Notes under the pieces: model-generated
What the model was told of the DNA's origin: nothing
Databases searched by the model: none
What the model saw: only the letters and a program-made list of their open reading frames with translations
Assembly (NCBI GenBank): GCA_021798675.1
Contig: JAJZGE010000066.1
Location: 1 to 7,824, forward strand
Length of the DNA stretch: 7,824 bases
Source: Pseudomonadota bacterium
GTDB taxonomy: Bacteria > Pseudomonadota > Gammaproteobacteria > Xanthomonadales > Rhodanobacteraceae
Reading direction: 5' to 3'
In this document: positions 1-5,751 of the stretch, in pieces
Layout of the letters: the number at the start of each line of letters is the position of its first letter
Numbering within the stretch: position 1 is the stretch's first letter
Program-made: the position numbers and the translations under genes

Positions 1-1
1 C

Positions 2-1030
2 AGCGGCGACCAACGGGCGCAGTTCACCCACCAGCTGGCGACCCTGCTCGGCGCGGGCCAGCCGCTCGATCGCGCGCTGGGCATCCTGCTCGACCTGCCC
101 GAGGGCGAGCGCGCGCAGAAGCTGATCGAGCACGTGCGCGACCGCGTGCGCGGCGGTATGCCGCTGTCGCAGGCACTGGACGAGGAACACGGCGTGTTCC
201 CCAAGCTGTACATCGCATTGGTGCGCGCGGGCGAGGCCGGCGGTTCGCTGGAGGACACGCTGCGCCGGCTGGCCGACTACCTCGAACGCTCGCAGGAGCT
301 GCGCGGCAGCATCATCAACTCGTTGATCTACCCGGCCTTCCTGCTGGTGGGCGTGTTGGGTTCGCTGGTATTGCTGCTGGCTTACGTGGTGCCGCAGTTC
401 GTGCCGATTTTCCAGGACATGCAGGTGCCGCTGCCATGGATCACCCAGGCGGTGCTGGTGCTCGGGCAGACCCTGCAGTCGTGGTGGTGGCTGATCCTGC
501 TGCTGCTGGTCGGGGGGGCCTTTTTCCTGCGCATGCGTTTGCGCGAGCCCGCCGCGCGGCTGGCCTGGGACGCCCGCCTGCTGCGCCTGCGCGTGGCCGG
601 TCCGCTGCTGCTCAAGGTGCAGACCGCGCGTATCGCGCGCACGCTGGGCACCTTGCTGAAGAATGGCGTGCCGCTGCTGGGCGCGCTGGCCATCGCGCGC
701 CAGGTCGCTTCCAACCGCGCGCTGGACGCGGCGCTGGCGCAGGCGCACGAACAAGTGAAGGAGGGCTCCGGCCTCGGCTTCGCGCTGGGGCAGTCCAGGC
801 TGTTCCCGCGGCTCGCGCTGCAGATGGTGCAGGTGGGCGAGGAAGCCGGCGAGCTCGACGGCATGCTGCTCAAGGTGGCCGACACCTTCGAGCTGGAAAG
901 CCGCCGTTCCATCGACCGCCTGCTCGCCGCGCTGGTGCCCGCGCTCACCGTGGTGATGACCGTGCTGGTGGGCCTGATCATGGCGGCGATCCTGCTGCCG
1001 CTGCTGAGCCTGACCAGCAACATCCAATAG
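2..1030 (+). CDS. gspF: GspF, T2SS inner-membrane platform protein (5'-partial)
   Basis: GspF is the polytopic inner-membrane core of the T2SS platform, contacting the ATPase GspE and GspL. The frame is open from base 2 and ends at TAG 1028-1030, giving 342 visible residues. The family is usually about 400, so roughly 60 N-terminal residues lie upstream. Two repeated T2SSF/PilC-type cytoplasmic domains are visible. The first runs from about visible residue 6 (FTHQLATLLGAGQPL) with its acidic motif GEAGGSLEDTL at 77-87. The second starts near 206 (VQTARIARTLGTLLKNG) with the matching GEEAGELDGML at 279-289. Three hydrophobic spans, near 110-133, 160-178 and 309-337, fit the known three-helix topology. 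A GTG at 134 is an internal valine codon, not the start. gspG follows after 28 bases. Family assignment is secure; only the true start is unseen. Confidence 0.97.
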   Translation, partial: SGDQRAQFTHQLATLLGAGQPLDRALGILLDLPEGERAQKLIEHVRDRVRGGMPLSQALDEEHGVFPKLYIALVRAGEAGGSLEDTLRRLADYLERSQELRGSIINSLIYPAFLLVGVLGSLVLLLAYVVPQFVPIFQDMQVPLPWITQAVLVLGQTLQSWWWLILLLLVGGAFFLRMRLREPAARLAWDARLLRLRVAGPLLLKVQTARIARTLGTLLKNGVPLLGALAIARQVASNRALDAALAQAHEQVKEGSGLGFALGQSRLFPRLALQMVQVGEEAGELDGMLLKVADTFELESRRSIDRLLAALVPALTVVMTVLVGLIMAAILLPLLSLTSNIQ

Positions 1031-1045
1031 CCGCCGCACATCGTT

Positions 1046-1052
1046 TCCGGAG
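1046..1052 (+). promoter_or_regulatory. Ribosome binding site for gspG
   Basis: A Shine-Dalgarno-like TCCGGAG ends six bases before the ATG at 1059, in the 28-base gap after gspF. A second, weaker candidate (CGAGG, 1063-1067) stands six bases before the in-frame ATG at 1074. The site therefore does not fully decide between the two starts, although the first fits the gap better. The 50 bases 1041-1090 hold 24 G or C, far fewer than the surroundings, which suggests a weakly structured start region for the most abundantly needed pseudopilin (inference). Confidence 0.6.
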
Positions 1053-1058
1053 TTCGAC

Positions 1059-1499
1059 ATGACGAGGTCTTGCATGCAGTACAAACATCTTCGCCCGCTC
1101 CGCCGTTCCGGCGGCTTCACCCTGCTGGAAATGCTCGCGGTGATCGTGCTGATCGGCATCGTCGGCACGGTGGTGGTGACCGCGGTCGGCAAGAACATGG
1201 ACAAGGGCAAGTACGGTGCCGGCAAGGCCCAGCTGGTCACCCTCAGCCAGAAGATCGAGAACTACGCGCTGGACAACGGCACGCCGCCGCAGCAGCTGCA
1301 GGATCTGGTAACCAAGCCGTCGAACGCGCCGAACTGGCAGGGCCCGTATGCCAAGGATTCGGAACTGAAGGATCCGTGGGGTCATGCCTTCGGCTACAAA
1401 TACCCCGGCGAGCACGGCAGCTTCGACCTGATCTTCTATGGCCGCGACGGCAAGCCCGGCGGTGACGGCTACGACAAGGACGTGGGCAACTGGCAGTAA
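1059..1499 (+). CDS. gspG: GspG, major pseudopilin of the T2SS
   Basis: GspG is the main subunit of the periplasmic pseudopilus that pushes substrates through the secretin. The 146-residue product has a basic leader ending in RRSGG, then FTLLEMLAVIVLIGIVG. This is the class III (type IV prepilin) signal, cleaved after Gly19, with mature Phe1 (then methylated) and Glu5. The hydrophobic N-terminal helix spans about 20-42. The C-terminal YGRDGKPGGDG (127-137) followed by DKD (139-141) and a terminal NWQ is the conserved calcium-binding loop of major pseudopilins, with Asp130, Asp139 and Asp141 the likely ligand region. The mature length of 127 is normal. The start at 1059 gives a 19-residue leader; the alternative ATG 1074 gives 14, and both are workable. 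The gene has its own RBS and is followed by a strong inverted repeat inside gspH. Confidence 0.97.
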   Translation: MTRSCMQYKHLRPLRRSGGFTLLEMLAVIVLIGIVGTVVVTAVGKNMDKGKYGAGKAQLVTLSQKIENYALDNGTPPQQLQDLVTKPSNAPNWQGPYAKDSELKDPWGHAFGYKYPGEHGSFDLIFYGRDGKPGGDGYDKDVGNWQ

Positions 1500-1508
1500 G
1501 CAGCCGGC

Positions 1509-2009
1509 ATGCGTCGCGCAGTGCACCAGCATCGCCCGTCCGCCTTCCCGCATGCGGTAAGGCGGGCGGGCGGCTTCACCCTGCTCGAGATGCTGGTCGT
1601 GATCCTGCTGATCGGCATCGCCGCGGCGGCGGTGGCGGTGTCGGTGACGCAGGGGCTGGCCAGCGCGCGCATCAACGCCGCCAGCGGCGAGATCGCCGCC
1701 GCGCTGCGCGCCACCCGGGCGCAGGCGATCGTGCAGGGCAAGGAGCAGCACTTCGACGTCGACGTCCGCGCCGACACCTACAGCGACCCGAAGCGCAAGC
1801 ACGTGCGCCTGCCCAAGGGCCTCAAGCTCTCCATCACCAGTGCGCTGGAAGACCGCCCGAACCAGCATGTCGGGCGCATCCGCTTCTTTCCCGACGGCAG
1901 CTCCACCGGCGGCCACATCATCCTGCGGAGCGGTCGCCGCCAGTGGCGCATCAACGTGTCGTGGCTCACCGGGCAGGTCGCCGTGGTCGACCGGGTGGTG
2001 GCGCAATGA
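1509..2009 (+). CDS. gspH: GspH, minor pseudopilin
   Basis: GspH is a minor pseudopilin that joins GspI, J and K to the pseudopilus. The 166-residue product has the prepilin signal RRAGG followed by FTLLEMLVVILLIGIA, with cleavage after Gly22, mature Phe1 and Glu5. The globular domain carries the family hallmark FFPDGSSTGG, about two-thirds along, then a C-terminal strand region with WLTGQVAVVD. The 22-residue leader is long beside the six-residue leaders of GspI and GspJ. No convincing Shine-Dalgarno precedes ATG 1509, which lies nine bases after the gspG stop, so reinitiation from gspG is likely. A GTG at 1521 is a less likely start. The leader codons contain a near-perfect inverted repeat (1533-1572). 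The stop overlaps the gspI start as ATGA (2006-2009). Confidence 0.93.
   Translation: MRRAVHQHRPSAFPHAVRRAGGFTLLEMLVVILLIGIAAAAVAVSVTQGLASARINAASGEIAAALRATRAQAIVQGKEQHFDVDVRADTYSDPKRKHVRLPKGLKLSITSALEDRPNQHVGRIRFFPDGSSTGGHIILRSGRRQWRINVSWLTGQVAVVDRVVAQ
1533..1572. repeat. Near-perfect inverted repeat within the gspH leader codons
   Basis: Bases 1533-1552 pair with 1553-1572. Reading outward from the centre (A1552/T1553), five pairs match, then one mismatch (C1547/T1558), then seven matches, one T-G wobble (T1539/G1566), and six matches. As RNA it could fold into an 18-position stem (1533-1550 with 1555-1572) capped by a CAUG tetraloop. It begins 24 bases after the A of the gspH start codon and 34 bases after the gspG stop. 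No T-run follows (the next bases are GCTTCACC), so it is not a classical intrinsic terminator. It could stabilise the 3' end of a shorter gspG message, be a processing site, attenuate downstream translation, or be a relic of a palindromic repeat insertion. Presence is seen directly; function is inference. Confidence 0.8.
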
Positions 2010-2413
2010 GACGCCAGCGCGGCTTCAGCCTGCTCGAAGTGATCGCCGCGATGCTGCTGCTGGCGATTGCCTTCGCCGCGCTGATGAAGGTGGCCGGCGG
2101 CGCGATCGCGCTGTCGCGCAACGCGGCGGCGCACGACGAGGCGGCGCTGTGGGCGCGCAGCCTGCTCGACAGCGCCTACGTTACCGAGCCGTTGCGACCG
2201 GGCAGCCGTTCCGGCGAGGTCGATCACCGTTACCGCTGGCAACTGGACGTGGCGCCGTGGGATCCGCCCGGCCCGCGCCCGCAGGGCGCGATGCTGCAGC
2301 TGTACAAGCTCGACCTCACCCTGCGCTGGGGCAACCATGCTCACCCGCAGGTGGCGCGTTTCAGCACCCTGCGTCTCGGCGGCCCGCCGGCAAGCGGCGG
2401 CCAGGCACCATGA
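2006..2413 (+). CDS. gspI: GspI, minor pseudopilin
   Basis: GspI is a minor pseudopilin that, with GspJ and GspK, forms the pseudopilus tip complex and is thought to nucleate its assembly. The product is 135 residues. The very short leader MRRQRG is followed by FSLLEVIAAMLLLAIAFAAL, so the peptidase cuts after Gly6 and the mature protein has Phe1 and Glu5. The small mature size of 129 and the ALWARSLLDSAY segment after the first helix are typical of GspI. The frame is open further upstream (a GTG at 1943), but only ATG 2006 puts the leader at the right length, and it overlaps the gspH stop as ATGA. The upstream Shine-Dalgarno is poor (GGGTGG, 1993-1998), so translation probably depends on coupling to gspH. 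The gspJ start overlaps its stop at 2410-2413. Confidence 0.94.
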   Translation: MRRQRGFSLLEVIAAMLLLAIAFAALMKVAGGAIALSRNAAAHDEAALWARSLLDSAYVTEPLRPGSRSGEVDHRYRWQLDVAPWDPPGPRPQGAMLQLYKLDLTLRWGNHAHPQVARFSTLRLGGPPASGGQAP

Positions 2414-3081
2414 AGCGCCAGCGCGGCTTCACCCTGCTGGAAGTGCTGGGCGCCATGGCGCTGCTGGCATTGCTGCTGGTGGCCGTGTACGGCGGCGTGC
2501 GCAGCGCGATCCACGGCGTGCATTCGGGCAGCGCGGCGATCGCGCGGATCGACGGGATCGGCTCCGCCCAGCGTTTCCTGCGCAGCGAGCTGGCCCAGGC
2601 GCTGGCGCAGCCGATCAGGCACGACGACCAGGGGCGGCCGGTCTATTTCAGCGGCAGCGAACACGAGATGCGCTACGTCGCACCGCTGCCGGGCTACCTC
2701 GGCAAGCTGGGCCCGCAGCTGCAGGTGCTGAAGCTGGTGGACGACGGCAAGGGCGGCCAACGGCTGGAGCTGAGCCTGGCGCTGCTGCCGCCGGACGGAC
2801 AGCCGCCGAAGCCACTGGGCAAGCCGCAGGTGCTGCTCGACCACGTCAAGGCGGGCAGCTTCGGCTACCGCGGCCGCGATGCACAGAACCGCGAACTGCC
2901 GTGGGCCGACGACTGGGCGGACGGCCAGCGCCTGCCGCAACTGGTACGCGTACGCCTGCAGCTGCAGGACGGTTACGACTGGCCGGAGCTGGACGTGCCG
3001 CTGCGGGTCGACGCCTCGGCCGTGGTCGGCCGGATCGGCCTGTTGCCGGGCAGCATCCCGTTCCATGGCGGTGGCCCATGA
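2410..3081 (+). CDS. gspJ: GspJ, minor pseudopilin
   Basis: GspJ is a tip-complex pseudopilin bound by GspI and GspK. The 223-residue product begins MKRQRG followed by FTLLEVLGAMALLALLLVAV, giving a six-residue leader, mature Phe1 and Glu5, and a hydrophobic helix over about 8-27. The helix continues into a segment with RFLRSELAQAL, the usual spot for the family's conserved stalk residues, and then a beta-rich globular domain. Near the C terminus, LPQLVRVRLQL is typical of GspJ. Length is normal for the family. The long frame extends upstream into gspI, but ATG 2410 is the only start that fits the leader. Ribosome binding is weak (AGG, 2403-2405, four bases from the ATG), consistent with coupling through the ATGA overlap with gspI. 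It overlaps gspK in the same way at 3078-3081. Confidence 0.95.
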   Translation: MKRQRGFTLLEVLGAMALLALLLVAVYGGVRSAIHGVHSGSAAIARIDGIGSAQRFLRSELAQALAQPIRHDDQGRPVYFSGSEHEMRYVAPLPGYLGKLGPQLQVLKLVDDGKGGQRLELSLALLPPDGQPPKPLGKPQVLLDHVKAGSFGYRGRDAQNRELPWADDWADGQRLPQLVRVRLQLQDGYDWPELDVPLRVDASAVVGRIGLLPGSIPFHGGGP

Positions 3082-3932
3082 GGCGGCGCGCGGACCAGCG
3101 TGGCGTGGCCCTGCTGCTGGTGCTGTGGGCGTGCACCCTGCTGGCGATCCTGCTTGGCGGCTACGCCATGCTGGCGCGTACGCATGCCTTGCAGACGCGT
3201 TACCAGTTCGCCCAGACGCGTGCGCACTACGCGGCGGAGGCGGGCGTGATGCGGGCGGTCTACGCGGTGCAGGACCCCGTCGTGCAGCGCCGCTGGGTCG
3301 GCGACGGCCGCGTCTATCCGTTCCGCTTCGACGGTGCCGCGGTCAGCGTCACGGTCACCGACGAAGGCGGCAAGGTCGATCTCAATGCCGCCACGCCGGA
3401 GGTGCTGCGGGGCTTGTTTCGCGCCGCGGGGCTGGGCCAGGCCGCCGCCGCCAGGCTGGCGTCGAACGTGGTGGCGTGGCGAAGCTTTCCGGGGGCCGAC
3501 GACGCCCTCGAACGCGCCGCCTACGCCGCGGCCGGCCGCGACTACGGTCCGCGCCACGGTCCTTTCGCCAGCCTGCAGGAGCTGCAACTGGTGCTGGGCA
3601 TGACACCCGCGCTGTACCGGCGCATCGAACCGGACATCACGCTCTGGTCGGGCCAGGCCATTCCCGACCCGAATACCGCGCCGCCGCTGGCGCTGGCGGC
3701 GATCCCCGGGCTCGATCCGCAGCAGTTGCAGGCGCTGAAGGCGAGGCGGGCGCAGAACAGCCGCGAGGCCACGCCGGCGATCGGCGGCGGCATCACGCAT
3801 AGTATCCGTGCCGAGGCCGTGCTGGCCGACGGCACGCGCGCGGTGATCCAAGCCACAATACGTTTCCAGGTCGGGGGCATGGGAACGCAGCCGTACAAGG
3901 TGTTGCGCTGGCAGGAGGGAGACGGGGAATGA
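3078..3932 (+). CDS. gspK: GspK, pseudopilus-capping minor pseudopilin
   Basis: GspK is the large atypical pseudopilin that caps the pseudopilus tip. The 284-residue product has leader MRRRADQRG, then VALLLVLWACTLLAILLGG, with cleavage after Gly9. Mature position 5 is leucine (Leu14) rather than the glutamate found in G, H, I and J. This absence is a known GspK trait and fits a subunit that sits at the very top. Family landmarks include YAAEAGVMRAVY after the first helix, DEGGKVDLNAA at 95-105, and NTAPPLALAAIPGLD at 199-213, part of the alpha-helical insert of GspK. At 284 residues it is somewhat shorter than the enterobacterial form. ATG 3078 is chosen because it overlaps the gspJ stop and sets the correct leader; its Shine-Dalgarno is weak. 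The stop overlaps gspL at 3929-3932. Confidence 0.95.
   Translation: MRRRADQRGVALLLVLWACTLLAILLGGYAMLARTHALQTRYQFAQTRAHYAAEAGVMRAVYAVQDPVVQRRWVGDGRVYPFRFDGAAVSVTVTDEGGKVDLNAATPEVLRGLFRAAGLGQAAAARLASNVVAWRSFPGADDALERAAYAAAGRDYGPRHGPFASLQELQLVLGMTPALYRRIEPDITLWSGQAIPDPNTAPPLALAAIPGLDPQQLQALKARRAQNSREATPAIGGGITHSIRAEAVLADGTRAVIQATIRFQVGGMGTQPYKVLRWQEGDGE
3913..3918 (+). promoter_or_regulatory. Ribosome binding site for gspL
   Basis: A consensus AGGAGG lies inside the last gspK codons, ten bases before the gspL ATG at 3929. It supports 3929 over the next in-frame ATG at 3941. It is the strongest Shine-Dalgarno among the overlapping junctions and suggests gspL can be initiated independently as well as by coupling. 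Confidence 0.7.
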
Positions 3933-5095
3933 GTGCTGCAATGCAGTCGCTGCGGCCGCTGCTGGATGGATGGCGCCGCGGCTGGCGGGCTTCGCCCTTG
4001 CCGGCCTTCTTTGCGTGGTGGGGCGGCGAACTGGCCGCGCTGCTGCCGCCGCGCTGGCGCGCCGCGCTGGCCGAGGGCGCCGGCTGGCATCTGCTGCAGC
4101 AGGTGGACGGCGACTGGCGGCTGCGCCGCGCGGGCCAAGCCGAACCGCTGGCGCACTGGAGCGACAGCCTCGACGCCACGGCGCAGCAGGCTGCGCTGGC
4201 TGCCGCCTGGCGGGACACCGACCCGGAGGATCGCCGGCTGGCGCTGCTGCTGCCCGCCCAGCTGGTGCTGCGGCGCGTGCTGCATCTGCCGCTGGCGGCG
4301 CGCGGCAAGCTGCACCAGGTGGCCGGCTACGAGATGGACCGGCAAACCCCGTTCAGTACCGCGCAGGTGTATTACGCCGTGCGCGAACTGGCGCAGCCGG
4401 CGCCGGCCGGACGTTGCGCGGTGGAGCTGCTGGTGGTGCGACGCGACGCGCTGGATCCGCTGCTGGCCCGCCTCCGCGCACTGGGCATCGCGGTGGACGC
4501 GGTGGACCTGCCGCAGGACGCCGGCCGCCTCGGCGCCGACCTGTTGCCGCCGGAGCAGGCGCCGCGCCGCATGCGGCCGCGGCTGCGCCTCAACCTCGCG
4601 CTGGCGGCGGCCTGCGTACTGCTGGCGTTCCTGGCGATGGGCAGTTGGCTGCACAACCGCGAGCGCGCGCTGGCGCGCATGCAGGCCCAGGTCGATTCGA
4701 TGCACGGCGAGGCACAGCAGGTGGTCGCGCTGCGCAAGCAACTGCAGGACGACGTCGGCGCGGCCGGCTTCCTGGTGCGGCGCAAGGCGCAGCGCGCCAC
4801 GGTGCTCGGCGTGCTGCTCGACCTCACCAGGCGGCTGCCTTCCAGCGCCTGGCTGGAGCGCTTCAGCATCGACGACAACGGCCAGATCGGCTTCCAGGGC
4901 CAGAGCCCGCAGGCGGCGAAGCTGCTCGACCTGCTCAAGGGGTCGCCGCTGATCGACAACGCGAATTTCCAGGGCAGCATCCAGACCGACCCCACCAGCG
5001 GCAAGGAGCGTTTCTACATGGTGGCGCAGCTGCACAAGCCGGCGCCCGAGCACGCCGGCGCCGGCCAGCCTGCCGCCGGTGGGAGCGCACCATGA
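3929..5095 (+). CDS. gspL: GspL, bitopic platform protein (PilM/PilN-like)
   Basis: GspL recruits the ATPase GspE to the inner membrane through its cytoplasmic domain and pairs with GspM in the periplasm. The 388-residue product has a cytoplasmic region over about 1-214, a single membrane span near 221-241 (LALAAACVLLAFLAMGSWL) and a periplasmic region to the end. In the cytoplasmic part, YEMDRQTPFSTAQVYY resembles the conserved motif of the actin-like GspL/PilM group; ATP hydrolysis is not expected. After the span a coiled-coil-like stretch leads to a PilN-like ferredoxin fold with LPSSAWLERFSID and later IGFQGQSPQAAKLL. A short Ala/Pro-rich tail closes the protein. GspL is generally viewed as the T2SS equivalent of a PilM-PilN fusion. 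The gene overlaps gspK and gspM by ATGA. Confidence 0.93.
   Translation: MSAAMQSLRPLLDGWRRGWRASPLPAFFAWWGGELAALLPPRWRAALAEGAGWHLLQQVDGDWRLRRAGQAEPLAHWSDSLDATAQQAALAAAWRDTDPEDRRLALLLPAQLVLRRVLHLPLAARGKLHQVAGYEMDRQTPFSTAQVYYAVRELAQPAPAGRCAVELLVVRRDALDPLLARLRALGIAVDAVDLPQDAGRLGADLLPPEQAPRRMRPRLRLNLALAAACVLLAFLAMGSWLHNRERALARMQAQVDSMHGEAQQVVALRKQLQDDVGAAGFLVRRKAQRATVLGVLLDLTRRLPSSAWLERFSIDDNGQIGFQGQSPQAAKLLDLLKGSPLIDNANFQGSIQTDPTSGKERFYMVAQLHKPAPEHAGAGQPAAGGSAP
5081..5085 (+). promoter_or_regulatory. Ribosome binding site for gspM
   Basis: GGGAG inside the final gspL codons ends six bases before the gspM ATG at 5092. It gives gspM a usable own initiation site on top of the ATGA coupling. Confidence 0.55.
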
Positions 5096-5751
5096 AGTCA
5101 CTGAAGCTGACCCCGCGCGACAGCCGCATCGCCGCCATCGGCCTGTTGCTGCTGGCGCTGCTGCTGGCCTACTTCCTGCTGCTGCACTGGTGGTTCGTGG
5201 CGCCGTTGCGCGACATCGGCGCGCAGATGGACGACCTGCGCGACACGCAGAGCCGCTATGCCGCCGCGATCGCCGAAAAGCCGCAGCTGCAGCGGCGCAT
5301 CGCCGCGCTTGGCGCCGGCCGGGCCGCCAGCGATGCCTTCCTGCCCGAGCACGACCCGAACACCGCCACCGCCGACCTGATGCAGCGGGTGGTCGATGCA
5401 GTGAACGCCCATACCGAGGGCGGCACCTGCACGGTGACGCAGAAGATGCCGGTGCCCGAGCCGTCGACGACGGCGGGCGAGCCTTACCGCAAGGCGGCGG
5501 TGAGCATCAACCTCAGCTGCGACATCCAGCCGCTGGTAGGCGTGCTGCAGTCGCTGGAGCAGGGCACGCCGTACCTGTTCGTGGACAGCCTCAACGTCTA
5601 CCGCAACCCGGTGGCGGCGCGGCAGCAAAACCGGCCGTCGCTGGAGGTGCAGTTCGCGCTGTCGGGCTACCTGCGTCCCGCCAATCCCGCGCCGGCGGCA
5701 TCGGCGCCTGCCGCCGGCGATGCCGCGGACGCAGCGGGAGCGATGCCATGA
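5092..5751 (+). CDS. gspM: GspM, platform protein (PilO-like)
   Basis: GspM is a bitopic inner-membrane protein that stabilises GspL and links it to the rest of the platform. The 219-residue product has a short basic cytoplasmic N terminus (MKSLKLTPRDSR), one membrane span at about 13-36 (IAAIGLLLLALLLAYFLLLH), a predicted helical stretch (about 43-77) and a periplasmic PilO-like domain to about 190. The C-terminal 25 or so residues are an Ala/Pro-rich, likely disordered tail. Cys113 (GGTCTVTQ) and Cys143 (NLSCDIQ) both lie in the periplasmic domain and could form a disulfide (inference). The Xps-type M proteins are divergent from enterobacterial GspM, so the name rests on topology, size and position as much as on sequence. 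It overlaps gspL and xpsN by ATGA. Confidence 0.88.
   Translation: MKSLKLTPRDSRIAAIGLLLLALLLAYFLLLHWWFVAPLRDIGAQMDDLRDTQSRYAAAIAEKPQLQRRIAALGAGRAASDAFLPEHDPNTATADLMQRVVDAVNAHTEGGTCTVTQKMPVPEPSTTAGEPYRKAAVSINLSCDIQPLVGVLQSLEQGTPYLFVDSLNVYRNPVAARQQNRPSLEVQFALSGYLRPANPAPAASAPAAGDAADAAGAMP
5736..5740 (+). promoter_or_regulatory. Ribosome binding site for xpsN
   Basis: GGGAG lies seven bases before the ATG at 5748, within the Ala-rich tail codons of gspM. It supports 5748 as the xpsN start. Confidence 0.55.

Noticed and set aside
1533..1600. Rho-independent terminator after gspG
   Set aside because: The inverted repeat is strong but is not followed by a T-run, and it lies within the gspH reading frame, whose downstream genes are needed for the same machine.
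978..2006. A 342-codon open frame on the - strand opposite gspG/gspH
   Set aside because: It mirrors the pseudopilin genes, including repeated segments that are just the reverse of the prepilin signature. No coherent protein features.
3078..3200. GspK as a defective pseudopilin because it lacks Glu at mature position 5
   Set aside because: Lack of this glutamate is a normal property of GspK, the tip subunit, so it is not a loss-of-function change.
3800..3805. TAGTAT as a possible -10 box of a promoter for gspL
   Set aside because: No -35-like element lies 16-18 bases upstream, and the hexamer is within conserved gspK coding sequence.
3542..5101. A 519-codon open frame on the - strand, antisense to gspK/gspL
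   Set aside because: Biased Gln/Arg/Ala/Leu composition with no domain or signal, fully opposite two well-supported genes.
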